Position numbers and translations under genes: made by a program
Shown: piece by piece, positions 10,395 to 20,784 of the stretch
How positions within the stretch are numbered: the first letter of the stretch is position 1
How the letters are laid out: each line of letters begins with the position of its first letter
NCBI GenBank assembly: GCA_037951105.1
Contig: JBAMJV010003935.1
Span: 346,047 to 410,046, forward strand
Direction: 5' to 3'
From: Echinarachnius parma
Taxonomy: Eukaryota; Echinodermata; Echinoidea; Clypeasteroida; Echinarachniidae
Length of the DNA stretch: 64,000 nucleotides
Notes under the pieces: model-generated
The model's input: only the letters and a program-made list of their open reading frames with translations
Databases searched by the model: none
Told to the model about the DNA's origin: nothing

Positions 10395-10964
10395 GTAACG
10401 TAAAAATCTAAAATAACATGCATAATACATTGAACATTTTTGTGATGGTTTATCCGGTCACGAAAGCTGAAATTTTATTTTGAAATCTGCTGTTGCATTT
10501 ATCTTCATTGTCAAAGCCAAAACCTTGTATATAACTTATAAGTGTATTGTTTTTTATTTAGGACACAAATATGCAAAATATGTCTGCACCTTTTAGCTTT
10601 TCCATGTTGACGTTGTGCTGAACAAAATCTGGCAAAAGAACGTTCACGGTTGAGTGAGTAGAACTAGTAAAAAAGTCCATGAAAACAAGACTCGGAGGTG
10701 AAAGTTTGTTATAATTGAAGATAAAAAGGGGATGAATTAATGTTGCATCCCTCCATAAATTAATAAATAATCAAAATGAGGCATTTTCTTCTGAAACCCC
10801 ATACAAACAAAGAACGGATGCTCGACTGCAATTGCAAAACCAATCGCAATATCCATAATTCTTTTTGTCCGGTCGTGGCCATGTCCTTTCAAAGCATTTC
10901 AAATTTTTAGTTTTTAATTATCTTGCCCAGGCATATAACCTTTCTGTTTTTCTTATTTCTACAG
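10395..10964 (+). other. SNRPD3: SNRPD3 intron
   Basis: A GT-AG intron from GTAACG to TTTCTACAG. It is AT-rich and ordinary, with no repeat or nested gene seen. Confidence 0.9.
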
Positions 10965-11056
10965 TTGCGGCAGGAGGCAGAGGAGGACGGGGAGGACGAG
11001 GCGGTGGCAGGGGAGAGGGCCGTGGAAGGGGCAACGTCTTCCAGAGGAGAAGATGA
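10965..11056 (+). CDS. SNRPD3: SmD3, exon 2 (RG-rich tail)
   Basis: Follows the acceptor TTTCTACAG and completes the split Val codon. It encodes VAAGGRGGRGG... ending GNVFQRRR and TGA at 11054-11056. The Arg-Gly repeats are the expected substrates of PRMT5 symmetric dimethylation and the site of SMN binding in this family. The tail is slightly longer than in human and ends with the conserved N-[IV]-F-Q-[KR]-R-R motif. Confidence 0.95.
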
Positions 11057-11183
11057 TTCTTCACAGCTGATTAATGTACTTCAAGCTTTTGTACTTGTTC
11101 AGTCCAGTTTTACGTTTTGACATTGTCCAATTATTATTTTCTTTGAATTGTTATATGCACAGTAAGCACAATGATCAATACAA

Positions 11184-11189
11184 AATAAA
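11184..11189 (+). terminator. Candidate SNRPD3 poly(A) signal
   Basis: AATAAA lies 128 bases after the SNRPD3 stop codon in AT-rich sequence. It is the first canonical hexamer downstream, so it is a reasonable 3'-end signal. The assignment is by position only. Confidence 0.45.
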
Positions 11190-12942
11190 AATATCTCTCG
11201 ATCACCTATTTGTTGATTTGAAAAATGACTCATTTCAGTGTACCCAGAAAAGGAGTCCGTTCAAATCAATATTGGTAATTAAACAATTACAAATCCAATC
11301 ATTGAACTGGATCTGTGCCAATTTCAAGAAAAGATTTTAAGTATAATGCTGAAGGTGAAGGGGATCGGTGCTGAAACAATTTGAAAGACTGCTAGAAGTT
11401 TGTAGTATTCACTTTATCCTAGCTTCATTTATGAATGCAGCAAGAATCTTAGTAAAATCATCTTGATACATAGCCAAGAATAAAGCAGGACTTTCAAAAT
11501 TTTGGGAATTATCTTTTATTCCCTGTCTGTGAACATCTACAGCTGGAGCAAAATCCAATGATGAAAAACTGGACAGAACAGATTGGAAACTTTTTTATTC
11601 CAAGTTTTGTTTCATGTAAATATGAATAAGAAGAGAAGCATTCGCTCTTAGGAGAGAATTTAAACATGCAAGCATACATACATCATGTAAGCAGTATTTA
11701 GCACAGCATTTTACTGTTGAGGAATTGTGAAGCAAAAATGTTTGCCTTAAACTTCTATGATAGTCCAATGCTGTACTGCTATAACGTAAATGCCACATTC
11801 TGCTACGATTCATTCTAAACTAGTGTTACATGTACCTATTGAAAGACAGGCTGCAAAATAATTTGATGTCTTTTTATGTCTCCGCAACGAAGTGGCTGGA
11901 GGCATTATTTGTATTGTTTTAATTGGTACACACAAAATGAATCAATTGTTAAAGCTCATGGAAATTTAAAGTATTACTTACATGACCTTGAACCTGTTAC
12001 AGCAAGAGCTGCAATTGATTGTATAATTCTACAGTAAGTAAAAAAATATGCACATTTTAATCAATCAGATTTGTGCATTTACTTTAGTTACATGATCCGC
12101 CTAGCAATAAATTGCAAATCTTTGCACAACAGGGCCCAGGACTAGTATTATAGTAATAGGCTTGCTTCTTGTAATGAATGAAACCTATCGTGGAAAAACT
12201 TCAGCCAGATTTATGCATTTTTAATTTTGATAATGTACCCTTGATTAGTTATGATTTATATTATGTTCAGAAAGAAGTGACTTTGGATACCTGTATAGGA
12301 ATGCATTCCAAAGGAAAGTGTACATTCTGTAAATAGACTTGTATAGGCCCCGATATCCACCCAAAACAGTTGACAAGTGTCAAGTTGGGTTCTTTTTTAT
12401 ATAAAAATCATAGTTTCAAAGTCTCCCATCGATCATAAAGGCAAATTAATTCATGACGATCAAGGAAGACAATGGCTTTGCTTTAATATTTCAACAGGAT
12501 TTAAGATAAATTAAAACACTTCTTTACATTCGTTTGTGTACCATTTTTATGTAGCAGAATGGTAGAATCATTAGAACAATCTGTACATGTACATCTTACT
12601 ATCTTGTGTACTCTCTATGTAAATTTGTTTACCAGTTTTTGTAGATATTAAACAACAAATCATTCATCTGCCATCCCAGATTGCTCAGTTTGTCATTTGT
12701 CTTGTTCATGTGTGACCTTACCAGGTAGCTTCTGATTCTACATTATCTTCATACAAGCAAAATAAGAAATATCTAGAAACATGTATGTTGCACAATAAAC
12801 AACAAGTTGTCTTACGACCAAGTTACTAGATCCCTTTAATGTACATGTACTATGTGTTATCTGAAATTGTTCAGATAAGTTGGAAGAGGGCAAGTAGAAT
12901 AACTGCAAGTAATGATTAAAAATGCCTGTCGTGTGTGCTGTA
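11190..12942. other. Intergenic sequence with no recognised gene
   Basis: AT-rich and non-coding in all frames beyond short chance ORFs. Near 11876-11910 a GTCTCCGCAACGAAGTGGC...GGAGGCAT stretch resembles the ends of the GCCTCCG-terminated repeat at 16.9-17.4 kb, so a fragment of that family may lie here. Confidence 0.4.
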
Positions 12943-13089
12943 TACAGTGGAACCTTGTTGTTTTTTGCCATGAAAATTGCCTTGTATTCCAGGGTAAAAA
13001 CAAAACAAATACAAAGAGCATGGACCACCATTGCCCTGTCGCTAGATGTTTTGTTAAATCAGAGCTCTTTATAAAGAGGTTCCACTGTA
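12943..13089. mobile_element. 147-bp MITE, TACAGTGGAACCT family
   Basis: Starts TACAGTGGAACCTTG and ends with the inverted AGGTTCCACTGTA; GAGCTCTTTATAA lies just inside the right end. The same termini recur at 13260-13379, about 38.7 kb and 48495-48663, and more loosely in the 22.7-23.2 kb array. It is a short non-autonomous DNA transposon with TA-like borders; superfamily inferred. Confidence 0.7.
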
Positions 13090-13259
13090 ATACTAAATGT
13101 GCTAGTGTTCAAGTACATACTGTACATCAATCTTGCTCGTGAGTTAAAGATGCTAGCCTGTACTTCACACAAACGCATTTGACAAAAAAAGTAAACAAAG
13201 GATAAAACATTTGGTGATTAGGTGGGTTTTATTGTGGAGACTCTAAAAACGAATTCATG

Positions 13260-13379
13260 TACAGTAGAAGCTGAAAATGATCCGGTACATCTAGTTATAT
13301 TGGCAGATTAAACAATTTGAACAGCAAACGTATCTCCGTTTTGTCATAACCGAGCTCTTTATAACAAGGTTCCACTGTA
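13260..13379. mobile_element. 120-bp MITE, second copy of the TACAGTGGAACCT family
   Basis: Begins TACAGTAGAAGCTGAAAAT and ends CGAGCTCTTTATAACAAGGT followed by TCCACTGTA. It resembles the element at 12943-13089 at both ends but is shorter and more degenerate at the left. Confidence 0.6.
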
Positions 13380-15590
13380 GTAGAGATGCTAGTCTGAGAA
13401 ACAAATAAATCTGGAAGTTTATCATGTGATTCACACACAAATGCAGACAAGCTAACCAAAAATAGCCAAAATAGAGTTGCAATTTACACAACGACACACA
13501 TTTACTAGATGTGTTAACATTTTGGTGTGCATTTTAATTATCTCCATTTTAATACATCGAAGCAAAAGTACTGAGCACCGCAATTCCACTAAAATTAAAA
13601 ATAATCAACCATGATCAATCCACATTCCTCCGTAAAATACACAAGTTTAAAGCTAAAATGTTAACTTGAACATTTCAAACATTTAGTTCAAATATGTTCA
13701 TTTGCTGTTTTCAAGAAGTGATAACTGTTTCGGTTTTCATGGGCTTTAATGCCATGAGAACCATTCGTCTGCTAAACATGAGGATTGAGGAGGTACACGT
13801 GCCGTCCCACATCCTCCCTTTGGGTTAGGGTTAAAGTGATCCATTAACTTTTTAAAATTCAAACAAAATCACTTGGAGCTCTCACATTCCTCTAGTACGT
13901 TATTGTTTGGCTTATGATAATAAGACAAAAAATAGGTTTAGATTTTTTCAATGGGAAAGATAACATCATGCTTTAATTATTTCTTTTTCACTAAGTAAAG
14001 ATTGTTCTTTGTCATATACCAATGTTACTGGTATATGACTGAATCTCAAATATTACTTTTGCTCCCTCCCTCCCCCCCCCCCCAAAAAAAACAAAAAAAC
14101 AAAAACAAACAAACAAACCACACACAATACTGTTGCACAAAACGTTATGCTTGATCTTATCAAGTGTACACACAAAAAAACGTAATATATTTACCCCGAG
14201 CTAACATATACTCAAGTATGTATCTCAACATTGATTTAAGGTATTCTGTTTCCACAATGTGGAAAAGATGAACTATGTATGTATATATTGTCTCAACATA
14301 ATTCTTTAACTAAATCATTACAAACATTATTAACAGGCGCATCAAAATCACCAATTAGAAAATAAATGTATTGCACAGTTTATCATGGAAACACATTGAA
14401 CATCACTGCAAAATCTGTGCTATTTCAAATTCTAATGCTTCCTTTATTATAAATGCCTCCAAGACGCAAACATTTTCTGCACATTACTATTTATCTTAAA
14501 GGGTACAACCACCCAAAAATAATATTCTTATAGAAAAAAAGGTAACATTTTGAGAAGTCCATTCCATCAAAAAGTTCAGAAAAAATATATAATTGGAAAA
14601 AAGCATCACCATACTACAACATGTGTTCAGGGGTCTGCATACGAAGACTACCTTTAACGCATCGGCAGTGATTGTATTGTCTCCAAATGTGCGCGTACGG
14701 TACCATGAAATAATAATGGTTCCGTAAGTGGTGGTAATTAATTGCATTATTTATTAATTACACAACCCTTTGTAAAATGTTGGGCATCTATTTTATATCA
14801 CACAAAGGTACCAAAACATATAATTATGTGTTCTTTGCCTGGTGGTCCCCTTTAAATTCTCGTAAGAGTAACCAAGTTTTTTTAAATGTACAAGTTCTGT
14901 ACAATACAATAGTTCTTGGCAAATATTCTAGATAAAATAATATTCCTGGCTTCCGACAAGATGCAAAATGGAATGTTAATTCTGCTTCTGGTTAACTTAG
15001 AACATATACTGGTACATACAACACAATATAAAGAAGTTTTTTAACAACTCAACATGCGATTACCACAATAAAGACATATTTGTAGATTTATTCACATAAT
15101 AAATATATTTCAGTCTTTCAGACTTACTTTTGTCTAATGTACTACATTTGAAGTAAATGTATTTACTCACCAAACCTCACAAACACAAGGTGGAAGCAAA
15201 ACATAAATATTAGGCAATTCAACCAAAATGGTTTGACCACAAAACAAGGTGAATTTGCCTAAATATACCACATAGGTGTTCTAGAAAACTTTGGGACCTC
15301 TTGCCATTTCTACTTTGCACCTTCTTATTTCTTGACAATTTGTACTCAAATGTGTACCAATTATTCCTCTCTTAAAATTCCAAAACCAGTTTCATATAAT
15401 TAGGGTTTCCTAGTCGAAATAATTTTTTCATCCAGTGATCAATTACTATCTTTACTCAAATGTGTACCGATTATTCCTCTCAGCTGCTCTTGTCCATAGA
15501 GATAATACAATCAAATATGTACTGATTATTCCAATCATTGTGCCATTTACTTTTGCTCCATACTATCTCACACGTTTGCAGCATCTCATA
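13380..15590. other. Intergenic / ASL 3' flank
   Basis: AT-rich, with no gene. It holds one TTAA-flanked inverted-repeat candidate (14496-14855, listed separately), short poly-C/A tracts near 14.07 kb, and a degenerate direct repeat of TACTCAAATGTGTACCGATT at about 15343 and 15454, with a weaker copy near 15512. Part may be the 3' UTR of ASL, which runs leftward from 16016. Confidence 0.4.
14496..14855. mobile_element. Candidate TTAA-flanked MITE
   Basis: Left border TTAAAGGGTACAACCACC and right border GGTGGTCCCCTTTAA are inverted over about 18 bp with mismatches, and TTAA lies at both ends. The inner sequence shows little symmetry. A similar TTAA plus AGGG border occurs in the elements at 18418, 23699 and 40864. 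A piggyBac-type origin is inferred. Confidence 0.45.
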
Positions 15591-15935
15591 TTTCATTGAT
15601 TTACTGGTCAAACTACTGCGCTAGAAGGATACACTGGTCAATATACATTTGTTTAGATATTTGAGCCAGTGGTCAAGCTATTTAAAAATACAATATGAAC
15701 AGAGAAATTAACTTCACTTGTAAGATTTAGGCCTAGTGGTCAAATTGATACAAGACTAGACATATTTAAACATTTGTGTGATAAAGCAGTCAAATTGATT
15801 CACAAGTAAGACAAACTGATCAAGATGAGTTTGCATGGATGCAAGGACTAGTCTAGAGTGACTTGAGCCACTGGTCAAGTTGGTCGACCTGTTGCAGGAC
15901 ACACTGCTTGCTGGTCCTTTGACTGGTGTACTGCT
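15590..15935 (-). repeat. Degenerate copies of the last ASL exon
   Basis: Read on minus, the segment at about 15860-15925 matches the C-terminal ASL exon through GCAAGCAGTGTGTCC, GTCGACCAACTTGACCAGTG and GCTCAAGT. A weaker copy lies at about 15600-15690 (TTGACCACTGGCTCAAATAT). Flanking sequence is also shared: GATTTACTGGTCAAACTA...GGATACACTGG appears at about 15598 and again at 15974. Spacing to the functional exon is about 166 bp and then about 200 bp. The copies lack an intact frame and appear to be decayed tandem duplications lying in the 3' flank or UTR. Confidence 0.7.
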
Positions 15936-16016
15936 TAACATTGTTTGACACATTTGCTACATCTGATTGTTGATGGATTTACTGGTCAAACTAATGTGCT
16001 AGTAGGATACACTGGC

Positions 16017-16158
16017 CTAGATGAAATACTTGAGCCACTGGTCAAGTTGGTCAGCCTGTTGCATGACGCACTGCTTGCTGGTGCCTCCCTCGCTGGTGTA
16101 CTGCTCTACACTGTTCTCATAGTTCCACACGTTGGCAACATCTGCCTCAAAGAGCGAG
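16017..16158 (-). CDS. ASL: ASL last exon with stop
   Basis: Follows acceptor GTTTCAG and completes a split Asn codon. It encodes SLFEADVANVWNYENSVEQY and then a tail ending DQWLKYFI and TAG (16017-16019). The SVEQY..EGGTS segment corresponds to the human SVEQYGALGGTA. The length matches the family C-terminus. Decayed duplicate copies lie just downstream at 15.6-15.93 kb. Confidence 0.95.
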
Positions 16159-16229
16159 CTGAAACGTGGGAGAGGAAAAGGGAAAATTATAGGAATAAGT
16201 AATCTACACATTCACATTTGATACAACAT

Positions 16230-16450
16230 TGCATGGCTCGACACTAGCACTTGCCCGCGGCAAGTAAATTGGTGTCGGGCAAGTAAAAAGTTTGCTTGCC
16301 CGATCGGGCAACTAAATAATTGTTCAACTACAAGAGAACAATGTCATTTCACATGTGTTAATCTCATCTAGAAGTAAAAGGGCAAGTAAATTTTATAATG
16401 GGGCAAGTAAAATGTTAAAATGTGATTTTAATTGCCCAAATGGGCTAGTA
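16230..16450. repeat. GGGCAAGTAAA-type interspersed repeat
   Basis: Contains several copies of GGGCAAGTAAA and the inverted TTGCCCGATCGGGCAA, followed by TTGCCCAAATGGGC. A related stretch (TGCTTGCCCGAATGGGCCACT) borders the foldback element at 1391-1440, and GGGCAAGTAAAAT appears at about 17641. It is an intergenic/intronic repeat family with no coding potential; class unknown. Confidence 0.5.
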
Positions 16451-16933
16451 CAGAAAAAAAAAAAGTTAGTGTGGAGGGTAATAGCCAAGAATCTCTGGGG
16501 TTTCCAGCCCCCTCCCAACCTGGAAAGAATGAAAATCACATACATGTATAAATAACAATGTCAACTTCAAGATTGGTTTTCGTAGCCATCCTATTTCTGT
16601 ATATTTGTTTTCATGATTATTTCTATGATTGATACAAGCATATTGTAATATATATTTTAACCCCTTGACTTCGGGAACCGGGTGGGTTATCTATGTCTAT
16701 GGGGATTTCCGAAAATCAAAGGGAACGGGTTAAATTAATAAACCGAACTAAACTATAAAAAAAAAAATAGATCCAAACAAGAACAAGAATGATGGGCCTT
16801 ACATTTTGGAACCTCACAAAGTTTTGAGGTAAAACATATTTGTATTACTGAACTGAAAAAAGAAATAAGCAAACTATAACAAGGATGATGGGCCCAAAAC
16901 ATTTCAGATTCCTCACAGAATCATGAGGTAACT

Positions 16934-17401
16934 AGATGCCTCCGCCATTACGCGATTTATTTATATCAATCCCAAATCAACATGTACACTGAATTAATTC
17001 TGTCAACTCAATTTTGATGGTACTCTGTCTTTTAGATCTTGACGTATCACAATTATGAGCTATAAGTGACCTTGACCTTTGACCTCATGACCCCAAAATC
17101 TAATCAGATCATCGGCCCCCCAAGATACATACATGTACCAAGCTTGGTCAGAATCCGTCGATCCGTTCTTGAGATAACGCGATCACGAGCTATTTTTGCA
17201 TATATAATGAGCTCTGTGACCTTTGACCTCATGACCCCAAAATCTAATCAGATCATCAGCCCCCCAAGATACATACATGTACCAAGTTTGGTCAGAATCC
17301 GTCAATCCATTCTTAAGATAACGCGATAACGAGAACGGGACGTACGGACGGACGGACAACCCGAAAACATAATGCCTCCGGCAACTTCGTTACGGAGGCA
17401 T
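16934..17401. repeat. ATGCCTCCG-terminated repeat with internal direct duplication
   Basis: Left end ATGCCTCCGCCATTACGCGA and right end CAACTTCGTTACGGAGGCAT are inverted over about 15 bp. Inside, a unit with TGACCTTTGACCTCATGACC, CAAAATCTAATCAGATCATC and ACATACATGTACCAAG occurs twice about 150 bp apart (about 17066 and 17217). The right part has GGACGGACGGAC followed by AACCCGAAAACATAATGCCT. This resembles a repeat I associate with several marine invertebrate genomes; that association is from memory. It lies in the last ASL intron. Confidence 0.65.
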
Positions 17402-17456
17402 AACAAATATTTGTCTTTGTATCCAATATTAAGAAGAGGAAGTTTGTCATCCTTAC

Positions 17457-17563
17457 TTGATTGCTTTGAGGTCTTCCAGGGCGAGGTCGGAGAGGGAGCA
17501 GTTGTTCTTCTCTGCCAGGGACACACACTCCCCTGATACACCGTGCGCATCACGGAATGGCAT
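17457..17563 (-). CDS. ASL: ASL exon 12
   Basis: Acceptor CTGTACAG, then MPFRDAHGVSGECVSLAEKN and a segment ending LALEDLKAI; donor AA|GTAAGG, phase 2. It corresponds to human [20 protein letters not shown] onward, in the C-terminal helical domain. The neighbour exon ends in phase 0 at VRKG, giving VRKG-MPFRDAH. A truncated copy of the acceptor side lies about 210 bp upstream at 17716-17773. Confidence 0.95.
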
Positions 17564-17715
17564 CTGTACAGGAACAAAAGAGGAAGGACGTATAACGTAC
17601 ATGTACATTGACTTGTACTTTAGCACTAGCCTTATGGCTCTGGGCAAGTAAAATTTATCACAAGTGGAATGATAATCCATGAACTGCAACTAGATTTTCA
17701 AAATGACAATGACAC

Positions 17716-17773
17716 GGGGACACACTCCCCTGATACACCGTGCACATCACGGAATGGCATCTGTACAGGAACA
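17716..17773 (-). pseudogene. Truncated copy of ASL exon 12 with its acceptor site
   Basis: On minus, GTTCCTGTACAG is followed by ATGCCATTCCGTGATGTGCA and CGGTGTATCAGGGGAGTGTG, then leaves the exon sequence. It is nearly identical to the first half of exon 12 (GCG to GTG is one change). There is no donor, and the copy runs into intron sequence that is itself partly duplicated (AGATTTTCAAARTGACAATG at about 17693 and 17872). If used, the acceptor would compete with the true exon. Confidence 0.85.
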
Positions 17774-18039
17774 CAAGAGGGTAGCATAAGAAAGTGACAA
17801 AATGTTTTATTAGGGATAACAGTCATGCAAGTGGGATATTGCCAATTAAAGTAACATTTTATCAGACAACTAGATTTTCAAAGTGACAATGACAGAATGA
17901 GAAAAATAATTAAATTTCTTAATGTCAGCCCATCCATAACTGCAATGTTAGAAAGATAAAATAGGATAATATACATTGGCTGCAGCTTATATCTACAATG
18001 AAAATGGGCATACCAGTTATTATGACCATTTACACGATA

Positions 18040-19136
18040 TACAGGGTGGCCAAAAAAAACGGAATGGGGCACTTCCAAAAATATAGTAACAAAATGTGTA
18101 GGCATAGGTCCATCAGAAAGGGTGTCTTTTCCAAGAAAGTTATTTTGGTCGTGTAGTTTTGTTTTAGGGTGCTGTGAGTGACACCATGTCAGGTTCCCAT
18201 TTTTGTACATTTTTACCAAGTCAGTGCCTGATAAATCGCACTTACTGCCCGTCATAGCATCGAACAACGAGCAATATGCGCGCCATTGTTAGTGTGCATT
18301 CAGCTGTATGCCCAGGGAATAGGCATAGTTGTTCGATTCTAAGACGGGCAGGAAGTGCGATTTATCAGGCAATGACTTTGTAAAAATTGACAAAAAGGGA
18401 TCCTGACATAGTCTCACTTAAAGGGATAAGTGAGTTTTGGTAAAGAGAGTACAGTTTTGGTCAAACTGAATTTTAGTAACCAAAACCTGCACAATTACGT
18501 TACAAACTAATAGTTATAACTCCACCATGCTCGAAAGGAATGAACAATTACAAATGACTAAGTAAAATGCCTATTGTTATTAAAAAAGAGCCGATAAAAC
18601 ACAAGAGGGCGCTCTATAAAAACTAATTGGATTTAACCATTTAAAATAAAATATTGTGCTGTGACGTTTTGTTGAAATAGTGATTAGATAGAGAGCTAAT
18701 CAACAACTATCTAAAAAACGCTTTGTAAATTTTTGAAAAAAGGAAGTATTTTTAAAAACATTTTTAATGGCTGGTTCAAAGTTATCAAATAATTGTGGGG
18801 CCCCACAATTATTGCAAAGTGTTATGTTTATGGACATTTCAGCAATTTCTGAACCGATTTTGATCAAATAAAGTTTATTTTGTCATTAAAATTGTATGCT
18901 CTTTAAAATTTGACACTCACTTTTTCATTATCTCACAAAAAAATTATTTGTGTAGCGCCCTCAATACCAAAACTCAACTATCCCTTTAAGACGTCCTAAA
19001 ACAAAAACTACTCGTCCAAAATCACTGTTCTTGGTACCGTTTTCATTGGAAAAGACACCCTTTCCAAGGACATAAACATTTTGTAACTATATTTTGGAAA
19101 GTGCCCTGTTCCATTCTTTTTGGGCCACCCTGTGTA
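18040..19136. mobile_element. TIR element with ACAGGGTGGCC ends, interrupted by a TTAA-MITE
   Basis: Left end ACAGGGTGGCCAAAAAAAAC then GGAATGGGGCACTTCC; right end GGAAAGTGCCCTGTTCCATT then CTTTTTGGGCCACCCTGT. The inverted arms continue with AAAGGGTGTCTTTTCCAAG / GAAAAGACACCCTTTCCAAG and TTTTAGGGTGCTG / GACGTCCTAAAAC. The arms are interrupted by a 572-bp TTAA-flanked element at 18418-18989, so this element is the older insertion. No transposase was seen. Confidence 0.75.
18418..18989. mobile_element. TTAA-flanked MITE, copy 1 (nested)
   Basis: Borders are TTAAAGGGATAAGTGAGTTT on the left and AAAACTCAACTATCCCTTTAA on the right (inverted, TTAA at both ends). A second copy with nearly the same sequence is at 23699-24179. 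Shared internal stretches include AACTAATAGTTATAACTCCA, AGAGGGCGCTCT and TGTGTAGCGCCCTC. The TTAA borders suggest a piggyBac-mobilised MITE (inference). Nested inside the element at 18040-19136. Confidence 0.75.
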
Positions 19137-19506
19137 TTCCTTGAACATACAGTGTACATAGGGCCAACTACAAAGTACGTATGCACAAGAGGGGGAGGGG
19201 TTCACGCTGATGCGTACACTGTATTCAACCACGTGCAAAAAAAGTGTGTACAGGGGGGGAGGGGGGGTCAATTTCAGACAAAAAATTGCGTACATACTTT
19301 GTAGATGGCCCCCATAGACAATGCATGCGCTAGCGTGTCAAAAGAGCCTGCTAGCCATGCACTGCCTACCACAAACAACAGTATGGAAACGGGTATGGCA
19401 GTAGGTCCTGTTGCAGGCATATGCTGCAGATGTAGAAGGGTCAACAAAAAATATTACAAATAGAGAAGTTTCATGATCAAAGAACCAGACTACGTCCATC
19501 TCTTAC

Positions 19507-19628
19507 CCCTTTCCTGACTAGGTAGTAAGCCAGGTCAGTTGCCAGCATGTCAGCACTGAGGGCAGCAGACATGGTCTCGGGATAGATGGTCAAGGTGGAG
19601 ATGACCCCTGTGGCTACCTGCAGCACAC
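19507..19628 (-). CDS. ASL: ASL exon 11
   Basis: Acceptor TTTGCAG, then [20 protein letters not shown] and a segment ending [12 protein letters not shown]; donor GGG|GTAAGA, phase 0. It matches human [18 protein letters not shown]...[13 protein letters not shown]. Enters in phase 1, joining G of the previous exon. Confidence 0.96.
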
Positions 19629-19717
19629 CTGCAAATGAGAGGTCAACAGGAAAAAATACAATTCAATCAAATATAATATACCCAAATAATGTAACTATCT
19701 CAATTAACCTGTTCAGG

Positions 19718-19996
19718 GGGGTGTTTCACAAAGATCCTAATTGGACTTAAAATTGATGGAAAGCCATTTGTAGCCTTGGAATAAAATATTTTCGAAAGCC
19801 AAAATGCAAGTATTTTAGGCTTTCCATGAATTGTACATCAAGAACATGAAATCTCCTTGATAATAGAAACTACTAATGATTTGAATCAACATTTTATGCC
19901 AAAAAAAAAGGACTTTTACAGAAACTAGTGGCTTTCCATACTTTTTAAGTCCAACTTAGAGTTAAGTCCAACTTAGGATCTTTGTGAAACACCCCC
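19718..19996. mobile_element. 280-bp MITE with 25-bp inverted ends and identifiable empty site
   Basis: Left GGGGTGTTTCACAAAGATCC TAA and right TTAGGATCTTTGTGAAACAC CCC form near-perfect inverted ends. CAGG flanks both sides (19714-19717, 19997-20000). The flanks joined together read TTAACC.GTTCAGGACTGGTC, which is found uninterrupted at about 26857-26877, giving an empty-site paralogue and implying a 3-4 bp target duplication. Confidence 0.8.
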
Positions 19997-20143
19997 CAGG
20001 ACTGGTCCGGAATATTCTCGGGCTCAGGACTATGGAGAATACATGTTATACCAAAAATCAATCCGTCCCTAACGGGTTAAAAGCAGTGCCCGCTACTATA
20101 TTGGGTGATCAAGAAACTTATACCAAAGCCCTAACCCTCGGGC

Positions 20144-20217
20144 GATCTCGGTGGTCTAGTGGTTATGATGCCTGTCTAGTAATCAGGATGTTGTGGGTTC
20201 AATCCCTACCAGAGTCC
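20144..20217 (+). tRNA. tRNA-Thr(AGT)-like sequence, probably a pseudogene or SINE head
   Basis: Has a good A box (TGGTCTAGTGG), an anticodon loop CTAGTAA reading AGT with stem CCTG/CAGG, and a B box GGGTTCAATCC inside a pairable T stem. The acceptor stem is poorly paired (GATCTCG against CAGAGTC) and the outermost anticodon pair is mismatched. A T-run follows within about 10 bases. It resembles tRNA-Thr(AGT) in its anticodon arm. It lies in an ASL intron on the opposite strand. The degenerate stems argue for a tRNA-derived repeat rather than a working tRNA. Confidence 0.5.
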
Positions 20218-20600
20218 GATTGTGATTTTTTTTCATAGTGGCTCAAATATGCACTTTGTATTCTGTGTTTCACCCTTGACGGTGAAGGGCAAGGAAAAGT
20301 ATATAAGAACCCATATAAAAACTTTGAACACTTTAAAAGTAAATAAAGCAAGCAATTATATTCAGCCCTGCGCTGACATACTGCATGTTAACCACTGGAT
20401 GTTCAATTAATTACCTTGAAATAAATAAACAACATATAACTTGAGTAATTAAAACTTAGAGCTGAGGCAGGTTACATTAAATTGCTCTACCAAAGATCCC
20501 ATAAGTTCTAATATCTTGCACATTGCTTAATAACTTACAGGACAAGTAACCATGACACACATATTTAATTAAAGCAGAACAAAGATAAGACGTTAGTTAC

Positions 20601-20703
20601 CTGTAATGTTGTCGTATGTATCAAACATGGGCTCCTTGTCTTCCTGTAGATCCTTGTTGTATGTGCTTGGGAGACCCTTCATTGTCATCAGAAATCCAGA
20701 GCA
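20601..20703 (-). CDS. ASL: ASL exon 10
   Basis: Acceptor ATTCTAG, then [20 protein letters not shown] and [14 protein letters not shown]; donor ACAG|GTAACT, phase 1. It matches human [21 protein letters not shown], the most conserved part of the ASL C-terminal half, just after the flexible catalytic loop. Confidence 0.97.
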
Positions 20704-20784
20704 CTAGAATGACATTAGCATATTTGTTTAATCATCATTATATAGACAATTTGAATTACTTTTGTTTGTAGCATTTGTTACTGT

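Larger units (their letters stand above)
10085..11056 (+). other. SNRPD3: SNRPD3 gene, coding span (two exons)
   Basis: The two coding exons, 10085-10394 and 10965-11056, join in phase 1 across a 570-bp GT-AG intron and give 133 residues; human SmD3 has 126. The product is the Sm core protein D3, which with B, D1, D2, E, F and G forms the ring around the Sm site of U1, U2, U4 and U5 snRNAs in the spliceosome. The intron separates the Sm fold from the RG-rich tail. The gene converges with ASL, whose stop is 5 kb downstream on the other strand. Confidence 0.95.

Noticed and set aside
17878-18267. 129-residue ORF on minus
   Set aside because: Mostly within the inverted-repeat element at 18040-19136; no homology recognised.
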